NCBI RefSeq assembly: GCF_000019225.1
Contig: NC_010995.1
Span: 2,984,501 to 3,048,500 of the forward strand
DNA from: Cellvibrio japonicus Ueda107
Lineage (GTDB): Bacteria > Pseudomonadota > Gammaproteobacteria > Pseudomonadales > Cellvibrionaceae
Reading direction: 5' to 3'
DNA: 64,000 nucleotides
The notes under the pieces are model-generated. The model worked only from the letters and a program-made list of their open reading frames with translations. It was not told the origin of the DNA and did no database searches. A program made the position numbers and the translations under genes. The first letter of the stretch is position 1, and each line of letters opens with the position of its first letter. Positions 17,883 through 27,119 of the stretch are shown piece after piece.

Positions 17883-18101
17883 ATGGCGAAAGACGATTGC
17901 ATTGAATTTGATGGTGAAGTAATCGACACCCTGCCCAATACCACTTTCCGCGTCAAACTGGAAAATGGCCATGTTGTGATTGCTCACATCTCTGGAAAAA
18001 TGCGCAAAAACTACATTCGTATCCTTACCGGCGACAAGGTCAAAGTGGAAATGACCCCTTATGATTTGACCAAGGGGCGTATCACCTATCGCGCCCGCTA
18101 A
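17883..18101 (+). CDS. infA: Translation initiation factor IF-1
   Basis: 72 residues, exactly the usual length, a single OB-fold S1-like domain. Recognisable parts are MAKDDCIEFDGEVIDTLPN, FRVKLENGHVVIAHISGKMR and GDKVKVEMTPYDLTKGRITY. It binds the ribosomal A site during initiation. GAGGAAA lies 7 bases before the ATG. It has its own 137-base upstream gap and a strong terminator 20 bases after the stop, so it is probably a separate transcript. Confidence 0.98.
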   Translation: MAKDDCIEFDGEVIDTLPNTTFRVKLENGHVVIAHISGKMRKNYIRILTGDKVKVEMTPYDLTKGRITYRAR

Positions 18102-18121
18102 TTCAATCGGGTATCAGAAAC

Positions 18122-18150
18122 AAAAAAAGCCGCACTGAGCGGCTTTTTTT
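18122..18150. terminator. Bidirectional terminator between infA and clpA
   Basis: A perfect stem of AAAAAAAGCCGC and GCGGCTTTTTTT with the loop ACTGA. It lies 20 bases after infA and 19 bases after the clpA stop on the opposite strand, and has A/T runs on both sides. Confidence 0.92.
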
Positions 18151-18169
18151 GTGGGACCTTGATCAAAAA

Positions 18170-20467
18170 TCACGCAGGCTGAGCCTGTTTTGCCTTAATA
18201 AGGATACTGAGCTTGTCTTCCACCGGATCCAGATCCACATCAACAATACCGCCACCTTGGGATAAAGAGCCGAAAAGGATCTCTTCTGCCAATGGTTTCT
18301 TCAGCTTGTCCTGGATAAGTCGCGCCATTGGACGAGCCCCCATTTTTACATCGTAGCCATGGATTGCCAGCCATTGGCGGGCGTCCTCGGATATCTCCAG
18401 GGTTACATGCTTATCATCCAACTGGGTTTGTAACTCCATCAGGAATTTATCAACCACTGTTTTGATAGTCTCCAGGGCCAAAGGCGCAAATTGGATAATC
18501 GCATCCAGTCGGTTACGGAACTCCGGCGTAAACATCTTTTTGATGGCTTCCATTCCATCCGTGGTATGGTCCTGATGAGTAAAGCCAATGGATGCCCGAC
18601 TCATCACTTCAGCCCCCGCATTGGTGGTCATAACCAGAATCACATTGCGGAAATCCGCTTTGCGCCCGTTATTGTCAGTCAGTGTACCGTGATCCATTAC
18701 CTGCAATAACAGGTTAAACACTTCTGGATGTGCCTTCTCTATTTCATCCAGCAGCAATACACAATGAGGCTGTTTAGTGATGGCATCCGTCAGCAAGCCG
18801 CCCTGATCAAATCCAACATAACCTGGAGGGGCACCAATTAAACGGGAAACGGTATGGCGCTCCATGTATTCAGACATATCAAAGCGCACCAGATCTATCG
18901 CCATGCACTTTGCCAACTGGCGGCACACCTCGGTTTTACCCACACCGGTAGGCCCCGCAAACAGGAATGAACCTATTGGCTTTTCTATCGAATTCAGACC
19001 CGCACGCGACAATTTAATGGCTGTGGCAAGCGTTTCAATTGCCTCATCCTGACCAAACACAGTTAACTTCAAATTCTGATCCAGCTTACGTAACAATTCT
19101 TTATCAGAAGATGAAACATTTTTAGGCGGAATACGGGCAATTTTGGCCACCACATTTTCCACATCACCGACACCAATGGTCTTTTTACGCTTACTGGGAG
19201 CCTGCAATTGCTGATATGCGCCTGCCTCATCAATGACATCAATGGCCTTATCCGGCAGGAATCTGTCATTGATATAACGCTCCGCCAACTCCGCAGCTGC
19301 ACGCAGAGCTGCATCGGTATAACGCAGGTTGTGATGCTGCTCGAAACGGCTTTTGAGCCCCTTAAGAATTTGGTAGGTTTCTTCTACACTTGGCTCATTG
19401 ACATCTACTTTCTGGAAGCGGCGGGACAGCGCACGGTCTTTATCAAAAATTCCACGAAACTCCTGGAACGTTGTAGACCCCATGCAACGGATTTCACCAG
19501 AGGACAGCAAAGGCTTGAGTAAATTGGAGGCATCCATCACACCACCAGAGGCCGCACCAGCGCCAATAATGGTGTGAATTTCGTCAATAAACAGTATGGA
19601 ACTGCGCTGCTTTTTCAGCTCACTCAACAGGCTTTTAAAGCGCTTTTCAAAGTCGCCGCGGTATTTGGTTCCCGCCAGGAGTGCCCCCATATCCAGAGAA
19701 TAAACCACACTATCGGATAAAGCCTCAGGCACATCCCCATCGACAATGCGCTTAGCCAGCCCCTCGGCAATTGCCGTTTTACCCACACCGGATTCACCTA
19801 CCAACAACGGGTTATTTTTGCGGCGGCGAGATAAAATCTGGCATACCCGTTCCACTTCGAACTCGCGTCCTACCAAGGGATCAATACGCCCCTGCATGGC
19901 AGCCTCATTCAAATTGGTCGCAAAATTCTCCAGAGGACTCTGGCTATTGGACTCACTAGAACTTGACTCTTCCTCATGGCTCTCCTGGGGTGAAGAAGAC
20001 TGATGGTGATCCTGGTGGTCACCATGACCTGCGACTTTATGAATACCATGGGTGATGTAATTCACTACATCAATACGGGCAATACTTTGTTGCTTCAGAT
20101 AATAAACAGCCTGGCTTTCCTGCTCACTGAAAATAGCCACAAGGACATTGGCTCCGGTGACTTCTTGCTTGCCAGACGATTGCACATGGAAAACTGCACG
20201 TTGCAATACACGCTGAAATCCCAGGGTTGGCTGGGTTTCACGCTCGGTATCTGCTTCGGGAATCAATGGTGTTGTAGAGTCTACAAACTCAATCAGTTCT
20301 TTACGCAAGCCATTAAGATCTGCACCACAAGCGCGCAGCACGTTAGCAGCGGAGTCATTATCAAGGAGGGCGAGCAACAAGTGCTCCACGGTCATAAACT
20401 CGTGGCGTTTGGAACGTGCGCCTTTAAAAGCGAGGTTCAAGGTAACTTCAAGATCTTTACTTAGCAT
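18170..20467 (-). CDS. clpA: ATP-dependent Clp protease ATP-binding subunit ClpA
   Basis: 765 residues (E. coli 758). N-domain repeats at 1-145, then a His/Ser/Glu-rich linker (GDHQDHHQSSSPQ). First AAA module with Walker A GESGVGKTAIAEG near residue 221; second with GPTGVGKTEVCRQ near 503 and LLLDEIEKAHPEVFN. It unfolds substrates and feeds them to ClpP. It lies 48 bases after clpS, the classic pair. ClpP is not in the window. Confidence 0.97.
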   Translation of the reverse strand: MLSKDLEVTLNLAFKGARSKRHEFMTVEHLLLALLDNDSAANVLRACGADLNGLRKELIEFVDSTTPLIPEADTERETQPTLGFQRVLQRAVFHVQSSGKQEVTGANVLVAIFSEQESQAVYYLKQQSIARIDVVNYITHGIHKVAGHGDHQDHHQSSSPQESHEEESSSSESNSQSPLENFATNLNEAAMQGRIDPLVGREFEVERVCQILSRRRKNNPLLVGESGVGKTAIAEGLAKRIVDGDVPEALSDSVVYSLDMGALLAGTKYRGDFEKRFKSLLSELKKQRSSILFIDEIHTIIGAGAASGGVMDASNLLKPLLSSGEIRCMGSTTFQEFRGIFDKDRALSRRFQKVDVNEPSVEETYQILKGLKSRFEQHHNLRYTDAALRAAAELAERYINDRFLPDKAIDVIDEAGAYQQLQAPSKRKKTIGVGDVENVVAKIARIPPKNVSSSDKELLRKLDQNLKLTVFGQDEAIETLATAIKLSRAGLNSIEKPIGSFLFAGPTGVGKTEVCRQLAKCMAIDLVRFDMSEYMERHTVSRLIGAPPGYVGFDQGGLLTDAITKQPHCVLLLDEIEKAHPEVFNLLLQVMDHGTLTDNNGRKADFRNVILVMTTNAGAEVMSRASIGFTHQDHTTDGMEAIKKMFTPEFRNRLDAIIQFAPLALETIKTVVDKFLMELQTQLDDKHVTLEISEDARQWLAIHGYDVKMGARPMARLIQDKLKKPLAEEILFGSLSQGGGIVDVDLDPVEDKLSILIKAKQAQPA

Positions 20468-20515
20468 CGCACTACCCTCTTAACACTGGCTGGATCGCAA
20501 AACTACTCAGGGGAA

Positions 20516-20893
20516 CTACTCTTTTTCCCCATCATCCACTGCTTCAATTTCACACAGCAGTGGATGCTGGTTTTCTCTGGAATATTGATTCACTTGCGCC
20601 GCTTTAGTTTCAGCAATATCCCGAGTATAGATGCCACACACCGCTTTGCCGTGAACATGTACTGTTAACATTACATGGGTGGCTTTTTCGCGCGTCATGG
20701 AGAAAAAGGTCTCCAAGATATGCACTACGAAATCCATGGGGGTGTAGTCATCATTTAACAAGACCACCTTGTACATTGACGGTCTTTTTAATTTAGGCTT
20801 TGCCGTTACAACAGCAAGGCCACCATCCGATTCGCCAGCAGAATCGTCGTTGTCTTTACCTAAGGTTAGTTGAAGGTTTACAAGATTGCCCAT
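20516..20893 (-). CDS. clpS: ClpA adaptor protein ClpS
   Basis: 125 residues, about 20 longer than E. coli ClpS because of an N-terminal acidic extension (GKDNDDSAGESDGG). The fold region has MYKVVLLNDDYTPMDFVV, where the NDD and MDFV residues shape the N-degron pocket, then FSMTREKATHVMLTVHVHGK and CGIYTRDIAETKAAQV. It delivers proteins with N-terminal Leu, Phe, Trp or Tyr to ClpAP. The true start could be a later codon, since no clear ribosome binding site precedes MGNLVN. It is divergent from cspD. Confidence 0.95.
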   Translation of the reverse strand: MGNLVNLQLTLGKDNDDSAGESDGGLAVVTAKPKLKRPSMYKVVLLNDDYTPMDFVVHILETFFSMTREKATHVMLTVHVHGKAVCGIYTRDIAETKAAQVNQYSRENQHPLLCEIEAVDDGEKE

Positions 20894-20978
20894 AGAGATT
20901 AAATGCGAATAAGAAAAGATTATTTAGCGGCAGACATTGTAACCTATCGTCATAACAGCCACTAATACGGATCAACGC

Positions 20979-21007
20979 TTGACTTTAGTTCAATTGTTGG
21001 ATAAAAA
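20979..21007 (+). promoter_or_regulatory. Candidate sigma-70 promoter for cspD
   Basis: TTGACT, a 17-base spacer and TAAAAA. The -35 matches five of six consensus bases and the -10 four of six. It would start an mRNA near 21014 with an untranslated leader of about 145 bases ahead of cspD. Confidence 0.5.
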
Positions 21008-21020
21008 ACGACCCGATGCC

Positions 21021-21067
21021 GCACAAAAATGTAACATTTGTGCGCAAAAACAGAGCCCCGCTCTGTT
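21021..21067 (+). other. Two stem-loops in the cspD leader
   Basis: The first inverted repeat has arms GCACAAA and TTTGTGC (21021-21043), with a further ATGT/ACAT pairing inside. The second is AACAGAGC, loop CCC, GCTCTGTT (21049-21067), an 8-base perfect stem. Both fall just downstream of the proposed cspD promoter and so would be in its mRNA. The second has no U-run and is not a typical terminator. Confidence 0.5.
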
Positions 21068-21160
21068 GTCAGTCCAACACCCAAGGGTCAGGCAGTACTT
21101 GGGAACAATAATAATGAATGTGCCGTCATCCCGACAGCACGCGGACAGAAGGATCCCATT

Positions 21161-21415
21161 ATGCCCACAGGCACAGTCAAATGGTTCAACAACGCCAAAG
21201 GTTACGGTTTTATCCTGGCAGATGAAGGTGGTGAGGATTTGTTTGCTCACTACTCTGCCATTAGCATGGATGGTTATAAAACCCTGAAAGCCGGCCAACA
21301 GGTCAGTTTTGAGATCACTCGCGGTGATAAAGGCTTGCATGCTATCAATATTGTGGCACCACAAAGCATTATCAAGCCCAGCAAAATACGCGATGCCCAG
21401 GTAACCACGGCTTAA
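21161..21415 (+). CDS. cspD: Cold-shock domain protein CspD
   Basis: 84 residues: a single cold-shock domain starting MPTGTVKWFNNAKGYGFIL with the RNP1-like KGYGFI and RNP2-like DLFAHYSAI motifs, followed by a short tail after residue 68 (SIIKPSKIRDAQVTTA). The tail and the location beside clpS-clpA point to CspD, a stationary-phase replication inhibitor in E. coli, rather than a CspA type. I chose the ATG at 21161 because AGAAGGA lies 6 bases upstream and it begins the conserved domain. Confidence 0.93.
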   Translation: MPTGTVKWFNNAKGYGFILADEGGEDLFAHYSAISMDGYKTLKAGQQVSFEITRGDKGLHAINIVAPQSIIKPSKIRDAQVTTA

Positions 21416-21617
21416 ATACTTTACTCGTTTTCTATCGCTTATAGCCTAATAACCATACCTGGCTCACGGAAAACGAACTGAGTTTCTCTAGCTTGCAACA
21501 CCATAGCATCGAAGTACCTGTTGGTTTTCGGTTAATTTATGTGCTGCGAGACGTATACCAATGACCGGATATGTAGCCAATAACACTAAATATGTGGTTT
21601 TAAATTCCATTATTAAC

Positions 21618-21650
21618 AAAAAAGGCCCCGGGATTTTGCCCCGGAGCCTT
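21618..21650 (-). terminator. Terminator of icd
   Basis: On the minus strand AAGGCTCCGGG and CCCGGGGCCTT form an 11-base stem with one G-T pair around a 7-base loop, followed by a T run. It lies 30 bases after the icd stop codon. Confidence 0.9.
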
Positions 21651-21679
21651 CTGTTACCACTGGCAGTTTATCTTAACAA

Positions 21680-23905
21680 TCAAGCCAGGTTTGCCAGTGC
21701 TGCATTAAAGGTGGCACTGGGACGCATGGCTTTAGAGGTTTTATCCACATCAGTACGGTAGTACCCGCCCAGATCTACTGGCTTACCGGAGGCTGCCAGT
21801 AACTCGCCCACGATTTTCTGCTCATTGTCCACCAGGGTTTTGGCCAGAGGGGCAAAACGTGCCTTAAGCTCGGCATCGTCATTTTGCGCCGCCAGGGCTT
21901 CTGCCCAATAGGTGGCCAGGTAGAAGTGGCTGCCGCGGTTATCCAATTCGCCTGGAGCGCGGCCTGGTGACTTGTTGTTATCGAGGAACTTACCGTTGGC
22001 CTGGTCCAGGGTTTTGGCCAATACCTTGGCTTTAGTATTACCAGTGACATTGCCGTAATGATCCAGGGATTCGGCCAAGGCCAGGAATTCGCCCAGTGAG
22101 TCCCAGCGCAGGTGACCTTCTTCCACAAACTGTTGAACGTGCTTGGGCGCGGAGCCGCCGGCACCGGTTTCGAACAAACCGCCACCATTCATCAGTGGAA
22201 CAATAGACAGCATCTTGGCCGAAGTACCCAGTTCCATAATGGGGAAGAGATCCGTCAGGTAATCGCGCAGTACATTACCGGTCACGGAGATAGTGTCTTT
22301 GCCAACACGGATGCGATCCAGGGAAAACTGGGTAGCCTCCTCCGGTGACAGGATGTGAATTTCCAGACCGCTGGTGTCATGGTCTTTCAGGTAGGTGTTG
22401 ACCTTGGCGATCAATTGGGCATCGTGGGCGCGCTTGCTGTCCAGCCAGAAAACCGCCGGGGTGTTGGAGGCGCGGGCGCGGTTCACCGCCAGTTTTACCC
22501 AGTCGCGGATAGGCGCATCTTTCACCTGGCACATACGCCAGATATCACCTTCTTCCACGTTTTGCTCCAACAGCACCTTGCCGGAACTGTCGGTAACACG
22601 CACGACCCCGCTGGCAGGGATTTGGAAGGTTTTGTCGTGTGAGCCGTATTCTTCCGCCGCCTGGGCCATCAAGCCAACATTGGGCACGCTGCCCATGGTT
22701 TTGGGGTCAAAAGCACCGTTTTTCTTACAGTCGTCGATCACCACCTGATACACACCGGCGTAGCAGCGATCGGGGATACAAGCTTTGGTATCTTGCAACT
22801 TGCCCTGGGCATTCCACATTTTGCCTGAATCGCGAATCATGGCCGGCATGGAAGCATCTACGATCACGTCACTGGGCACGTGCAGGTTGGTGATGCCTTT
22901 ATCGGAGTTCACCATGGCCAGCTGTGGGCGCTCAGCGTAGAGGGCTTTGATATCCGCCTCAATGTCCGCCTGCTGCTCGGCCGGCAGCGCTTTGATTTTG
23001 GCGTAAAGATCGCCAATACCGTTATTCACATCAACCTTCAAGGGCTCCAGCACAGCGGCGTGTTTCTCAAGCACAGGGGCGTAGAACACAGACACAAAGT
23101 GGCCGAACATAATCGGGTCAGATACCTTCATCATGGTGGCTTTCAGGTGTATTGACAGCAGCACGTCTTTAGCCTTGGCATCAACGATCTGCTCGGCAAT
23201 ATAAGTGCGCAGGGCATTTTTACTCATCACCGCCGCATCAATAATCTCGCCCGCCAGTACCTTGGTTGACTCTTTCAATACTTTGCTGTTGCCATCAGTC
23301 GTAACCAGCTCAATTTTTACACTGCCCGCGTCGCTGATCAGTGCAGATTTCTCGCTGCCATAAAAGTCATCGGCATTCATATGTGCTACGTGGGACTTGG
23401 AGTCTGCCGACCAGGCACCCATTTTATGCGGGTTCTTGCGCGCATAGTTTTTCACCGACAGCGGCGCACGGCGATCGGAGTTGCCCTCGCGCAATACCGG
23501 GTTTACCGCACTGCCTTTTACTTTGTCGTAGCGGGACTTGATGGATTTTTCTTCATCACTGGCGGGGCTTTCGGGATAGTCAGGCAGTTTATAACCCTGG
23601 GATTGCAGCTCTTTGATTGCTGCTTTTAACTGGGGAATCGAGGCGCTGATGTTGGGCAGCTTGATGATATTGGCCTCGGGAGTTGTCGCCAGTTGGCCCA
23701 GCTCGGCCAGGTGATCGCCAATACGCTGGTCTTCGCTCAGGTATTCGGGGAAAAGCGCAATAATGCGGCCAGCCAGGGAGATGTCTCGCGTTTCGATGTT
23801 AACGCCGGAGGATTGGGTAAAGGCTTGAACAATGGGGAGTAAAGAGTAAGTCGCTAAGGCAGGGGCTTCGTCAGTTTGGGTATAGATAATCTTGGAATCG
23901 GTCAT
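21680..23905 (-). CDS. icd: Monomeric NADP-dependent isocitrate dehydrogenase
   Basis: 741 residues, the size of the monomeric (IDH-II) family rather than the 415-residue dimeric enzyme. Landmarks: IIYTQTDEAPALATYSLLPI at the N-terminus, LSIHLKATMMKVSDPIMFGH, IPDRCYAGVYQVVIDDCKKN and the C-terminal GSHFYLATYWAEALAAQ. It converts isocitrate to 2-oxoglutarate, making NADPH. It stands alone on the minus strand with its own terminator. The position next to cspD/clpS matches the pseudomonad arrangement. Confidence 0.97.
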   Translation of the reverse strand: MTDSKIIYTQTDEAPALATYSLLPIVQAFTQSSGVNIETRDISLAGRIIALFPEYLSEDQRIGDHLAELGQLATTPEANIIKLPNISASIPQLKAAIKELQSQGYKLPDYPESPASDEEKSIKSRYDKVKGSAVNPVLREGNSDRRAPLSVKNYARKNPHKMGAWSADSKSHVAHMNADDFYGSEKSALISDAGSVKIELVTTDGNSKVLKESTKVLAGEIIDAAVMSKNALRTYIAEQIVDAKAKDVLLSIHLKATMMKVSDPIMFGHFVSVFYAPVLEKHAAVLEPLKVDVNNGIGDLYAKIKALPAEQQADIEADIKALYAERPQLAMVNSDKGITNLHVPSDVIVDASMPAMIRDSGKMWNAQGKLQDTKACIPDRCYAGVYQVVIDDCKKNGAFDPKTMGSVPNVGLMAQAAEEYGSHDKTFQIPASGVVRVTDSSGKVLLEQNVEEGDIWRMCQVKDAPIRDWVKLAVNRARASNTPAVFWLDSKRAHDAQLIAKVNTYLKDHDTSGLEIHILSPEEATQFSLDRIRVGKDTISVTGNVLRDYLTDLFPIMELGTSAKMLSIVPLMNGGGLFETGAGGSAPKHVQQFVEEGHLRWDSLGEFLALAESLDHYGNVTGNTKAKVLAKTLDQANGKFLDNNKSPGRAPGELDNRGSHFYLATYWAEALAAQNDDAELKARFAPLAKTLVDNEQKIVGELLAASGKPVDLGGYYRTDVDKTSKAMRPSATFNAALANLA

Positions 23906-24115
23906 TTTTTACGTTTACTCCGTTATGCGGGCGGCTAGAGCAGAGGAGCCCGCCAACGAAAAACGCCGACACGGCAGCCTCGTACAGAAAGGATGGCCCA
24001 AGGGCCAAAAAAATCGCGCGCAGTATAACAGTGCTGTAAACTTTTCGCATTCCCGGGCCTGTTAGGGCTCGGACGTTTTGGAACCATTAACCTGTTGTGA
24101 GTGATTGACCCGGCG

Positions 24116-24877
24116 ATGGCTACACTGATTCTGTTCAATAAACCCTATGGTGTTTTGTCGCAATTTACCGCCAAAGAGGAGCGCCCCACCCTGGCGCAGT
24201 ACATCCGCATCCCCAATGTGTATCCCGCAGGCAGGCTGGATCACGACTCCGAAGGCCTGCTGCTGCTCACCGATGATGGCGATTTGCAGCACCTTATCTC
24301 GCACCCTGCCCACAAACAGCCTAAAACCTATTGGGTACAGGTGGAAGGGGCACCCAACAGCTATGCCCTGACCAAATTGCGCCAGGGGGTGGAACTGAAT
24401 GATGGGATGACACAGCCCGCCGAAGTGCGTTTGATCCCCGCGCCCAAGCTCTGGGAGCGGAAGCCCCCTATCCGCGAACGGGCCAATATTCCGACACAAT
24501 GGCTGGAGATAGTGATTACCGAAGGGCGCAACCGCCAGGTTCGTCGTATGACGGCAGCTGTTGGCCATCCCACCCTTCGTCTGGTACGGGTGAAAATTGG
24601 CCCCTGGACACTGGAAGGTATAGAACCGGGTAAATACCGGACTGAAACGGTGCATGCCCCCAAAATGGGCAATACCACTAACCGTCGGCCATCCGGAAGT
24701 CGCCCATCAGGGGCAAAAACCGGCGTGCCCCACAAGACACCTCATCCCAAGGCAACGCAAGAGCGGGCTCATGCGGGACCGAGAGGCAAACCGGCAGCGC
24801 CCAAAAGTACAGCGGCAAAGCCGGCGAAAACCCTGGTGCTCCAAAAGCCCAAGCCCCGGATTCCCCCCCAGTCCTGA
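24116..24877 (+). CDS. Pseudouridine synthase, RluE-like (RsuA/RluB/E/F family)
   Basis: 253 residues. The catalytic Asp is in the family motif YPAGRLDHDSEGLLLLTDDG, and the later EGRNRQVRRMTAAVGHPTLRLVR is typical. There is no N-terminal S4 domain, as in RluE, which makes pseudouridine 2457 in 23S rRNA. The last 70 residues are a low-complexity, Pro/Lys/Ala-rich basic tail, probably disordered. I chose the ATG at 24116 (ATLILFNKPYGVLSQFTA); a GTG at 24101 in frame is possible. It is divergent from icd and convergent with the HD-GYP gene. Confidence 0.88.
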   Translation: MATLILFNKPYGVLSQFTAKEERPTLAQYIRIPNVYPAGRLDHDSEGLLLLTDDGDLQHLISHPAHKQPKTYWVQVEGAPNSYALTKLRQGVELNDGMTQPAEVRLIPAPKLWERKPPIRERANIPTQWLEIVITEGRNRQVRRMTAAVGHPTLRLVRVKIGPWTLEGIEPGKYRTETVHAPKMGNTTNRRPSGSRPSGAKTGVPHKTPHPKATQERAHAGPRGKPAAPKSTAAKPAKTLVLQKPKPRIPPQS

Positions 24878-24923
24878 TCTGCGGTCGGGCGGCCAATACG
24901 GGATGGTATAGGCCGGATCTCAC

Positions 24924-26150
24924 TCAGTACCTGAAAACCAGGCCTTTTTCACGATACTCGCGAATAAAAATCCCGTGGCTGCCATCGCGTAGCGCCCGCT
25001 TGATCAGGTAGGTTTTATCGAGCTTGCGCTGCTCAACCTCCTCCAGGCTGATAACCTGTTCCTTCTCAAGCGGTTTGATGAGATCCATCACCACAATGAT
25101 TTTGGGCAAATGCCGGAAACGATTATTGGTTTCCAGCACAATCCCGATCAGGCCATTAACCAGCTCCACGAGGCTGCCTGGCGGATAGAGCCCGACACAC
25201 TTGATAAATTCCAATGCCAACCGCTCATCAAAGTGCGAACCGCGATCCTGGAAAATGCGTTTAAGAGCATCCGTACTGGGAATCGCACGCGAATAGCAGC
25301 GATCGGCAGTCATAGCATCATAAGCATCGACAATTGAGATAATACGTGCGTAATCCGATATCCCCGAGGCCTTCAGCTTGCGCGGATAACCTTCACCATC
25401 GACTCGCTCGTGATGGCTGTAGGCAACATCGACCGCCACATTGGGTACGCCTGGGGAAGACATCAGCAGATTGCGGCCATGGGTGGCATGTGCCCGCACC
25501 ATGTTGAATTCTTTTTCAGACAGGGGCTCCACCTTATTGAGCAGTTCCTGGGGCACTCGCATTTTGCCAACATCGTGCAGCAGCCCACACAGCCCCAATT
25601 TTTCCAGCTCGGATTCATTCATTCCCAGGTGGCGTCCAAAGGCAACCGCCAGAATGCACACATTCAAGCAGTGTTCGGAAGTGTATTCGTCCTCGTTGCG
25701 CATACGCGCCATCCACAAAAGCGCATCGGGGTTGCGCAACACACTGTGCACGCAATCCTTGACGGTAGCTTTGGCGGCCTCGGTGTTTATCACTCCGCCA
25801 AAACGCGCATCATCCAGCAGGCTCTTGGTCAGGCGACGGGCTTCGCGATATACCCCCAGCGCCGCGCGGTGCTCCTGTTGGGCATCGACTTTATTGACGT
25901 AACTTTTTGCTTTAGCGATGGGAGAGCCGGAGACGGCCCGCGTTTCGGGGGGAACCCACTCTTCTTTAACCGCATCCACCCACACATATTCGGCGTATTC
26001 TGCCACCGTATCTATGTCGTCCAGGCTTTCGATCATAAAACCCTGCATCAGAAATGGCGTTTCCAGCCAATCCCGGTCGAGTTTGGACACAAACATGCCT
26101 ATCTTGAGCTCGGATATATGAATTTTAATACTGCCTACTTTGGCATCCAT
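24924..26150 (-). CDS. DUF3391 plus HD-GYP domain protein (probable c-di-GMP phosphodiesterase)
   Basis: 408 residues from the ATG at 26150; the frame is open to a TTG at 26180, and an AGG just before 26150 supports the shorter form. N-terminal DUF3391 (IHISELKIGMFVSKLDRDWL), then an HD-GYP domain with GLLHDVGKMRVP, HHERVDGEGYP and DAYDAMTADRCY. The catalytic HD and GYP motifs are intact, so cyclic-di-GMP or pGpG hydrolysis is likely. There are no membrane helices and no receiver, so it is cytoplasmic. It stands alone, convergent with the RluE-like gene. Confidence 0.9.
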   Translation of the reverse strand: MDAKVGSIKIHISELKIGMFVSKLDRDWLETPFLMQGFMIESLDDIDTVAEYAEYVWVDAVKEEWVPPETRAVSGSPIAKAKSYVNKVDAQQEHRAALGVYREARRLTKSLLDDARFGGVINTEAAKATVKDCVHSVLRNPDALLWMARMRNEDEYTSEHCLNVCILAVAFGRHLGMNESELEKLGLCGLLHDVGKMRVPQELLNKVEPLSEKEFNMVRAHATHGRNLLMSSPGVPNVAVDVAYSHHERVDGEGYPRKLKASGISDYARIISIVDAYDAMTADRCYSRAIPSTDALKRIFQDRGSHFDERLALEFIKCVGLYPPGSLVELVNGLIGIVLETNNRFRHLPKIIVVMDLIKPLEKEQVISLEEVEQRKLDKTYLIKRALRDGSHGIFIREYREKGLVFRY

Positions 26151-26312
26151 ATAACCTGCACGAACTTCACGGCTATCCAAGTGAACCTCTCAGAGAAGGT
26201 CATTATTGTTGTTATGTTCAGGGCAACTTATCTGGAGTCTAGCTCCGTTATACCTTGTTATACCAAGCCCATTAAGAATCTGCTAATAACTTTTTTTGCT
26301 GAAAAATGTGGA

Positions 26313-27116
26313 TTAAAGCGCCTGCTTAGCCTCATCCCACAGACGGTTTAGCTCATCCATGCCGGCGTCTTCCATCGTCTTGCTCACGTTGGCTTCCATA
26401 TAACCAAAGCGCGCCTCAAATTTTTGGTTGGCCCGCCGCAGTGCCTGCTCGGGGTCAAGCTTGAGAAAACGGCTGATATTGACCGCTGCAAACAACAAGT
26501 CCCCCAGTTCTTCCTCAATGGCGGCACGATCCCCTGCCTGGATAGCCTCTTCCACTTCCAGCAGCTCCTCCCGCACCTTGGCAATAGGCCCCTGGATATC
26601 CTCCCAATCGAATCCCACGACAGCAGCGCGCTTTTGCAATTTGGCAGCGCGACTCAGCGCGGGCAGGTTGAGCGGGACGTCGGCAAGTGCACCCTGTGCA
26701 CCTTTTTCGGCACGCTCCTGTTGCTTGATGATCTCCCAGCGCGCCTTAACATCATCAGGTAAAGCATGGCGGCTATCGACACGACTGTGCAGGCTGCCAT
26801 CGGGAAAGACGTGGGGGTGGCGGCGAATCAGTTTGGCAACCAGGCCGGAGACTATGCCATCAAAGGTAAAGCGCCCTTCTTCCCGGCCAATCTGGCTATA
26901 GAAAATAACCTGGAACAGCAAATCACCCAGCTCTTCTTTGAGATGGGCAAAATCTTCTTTTTCAATAGCGTCGACCACTTCGTAAGCTTCCTCCAGAGTG
27001 GAGGGCGCGATACTGGCGTAGTCCTGCTTGATATCCCAGGGACAACCGGATTGGGGATCGCGCAGGCGCGCCATCAGATAAAGCAGATCGTCAAGATGGT
27101 ATTCGGTCACAAGCAT
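26313..27116 (-). CDS. mazG: Nucleoside triphosphate pyrophosphohydrolase MazG
   Basis: 267 residues (E. coli 263) with two MazG domains, each carrying the metal-binding pattern: EELGDLLFQVIFYSQ and EELGDLLFAAVNISRF. The N-terminus has LMARLRDPQSGCPWD. It hydrolyses NTPs and dNTPs to monophosphates and in E. coli moderates (p)ppGpp levels and MazEF killing. It starts 3 bases after the relA stop, so the two are in one operon, a functionally sensible pairing. Confidence 0.95.
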   Translation of the reverse strand: MLVTEYHLDDLLYLMARLRDPQSGCPWDIKQDYASIAPSTLEEAYEVVDAIEKEDFAHLKEELGDLLFQVIFYSQIGREEGRFTFDGIVSGLVAKLIRRHPHVFPDGSLHSRVDSRHALPDDVKARWEIIKQQERAEKGAQGALADVPLNLPALSRAAKLQKRAAVVGFDWEDIQGPIAKVREELLEVEEAIQAGDRAAIEEELGDLLFAAVNISRFLKLDPEQALRRANQKFEARFGYMEANVSKTMEDAGMDELNRLWDEAKQAL

Positions 27117-27119
27117 TCC

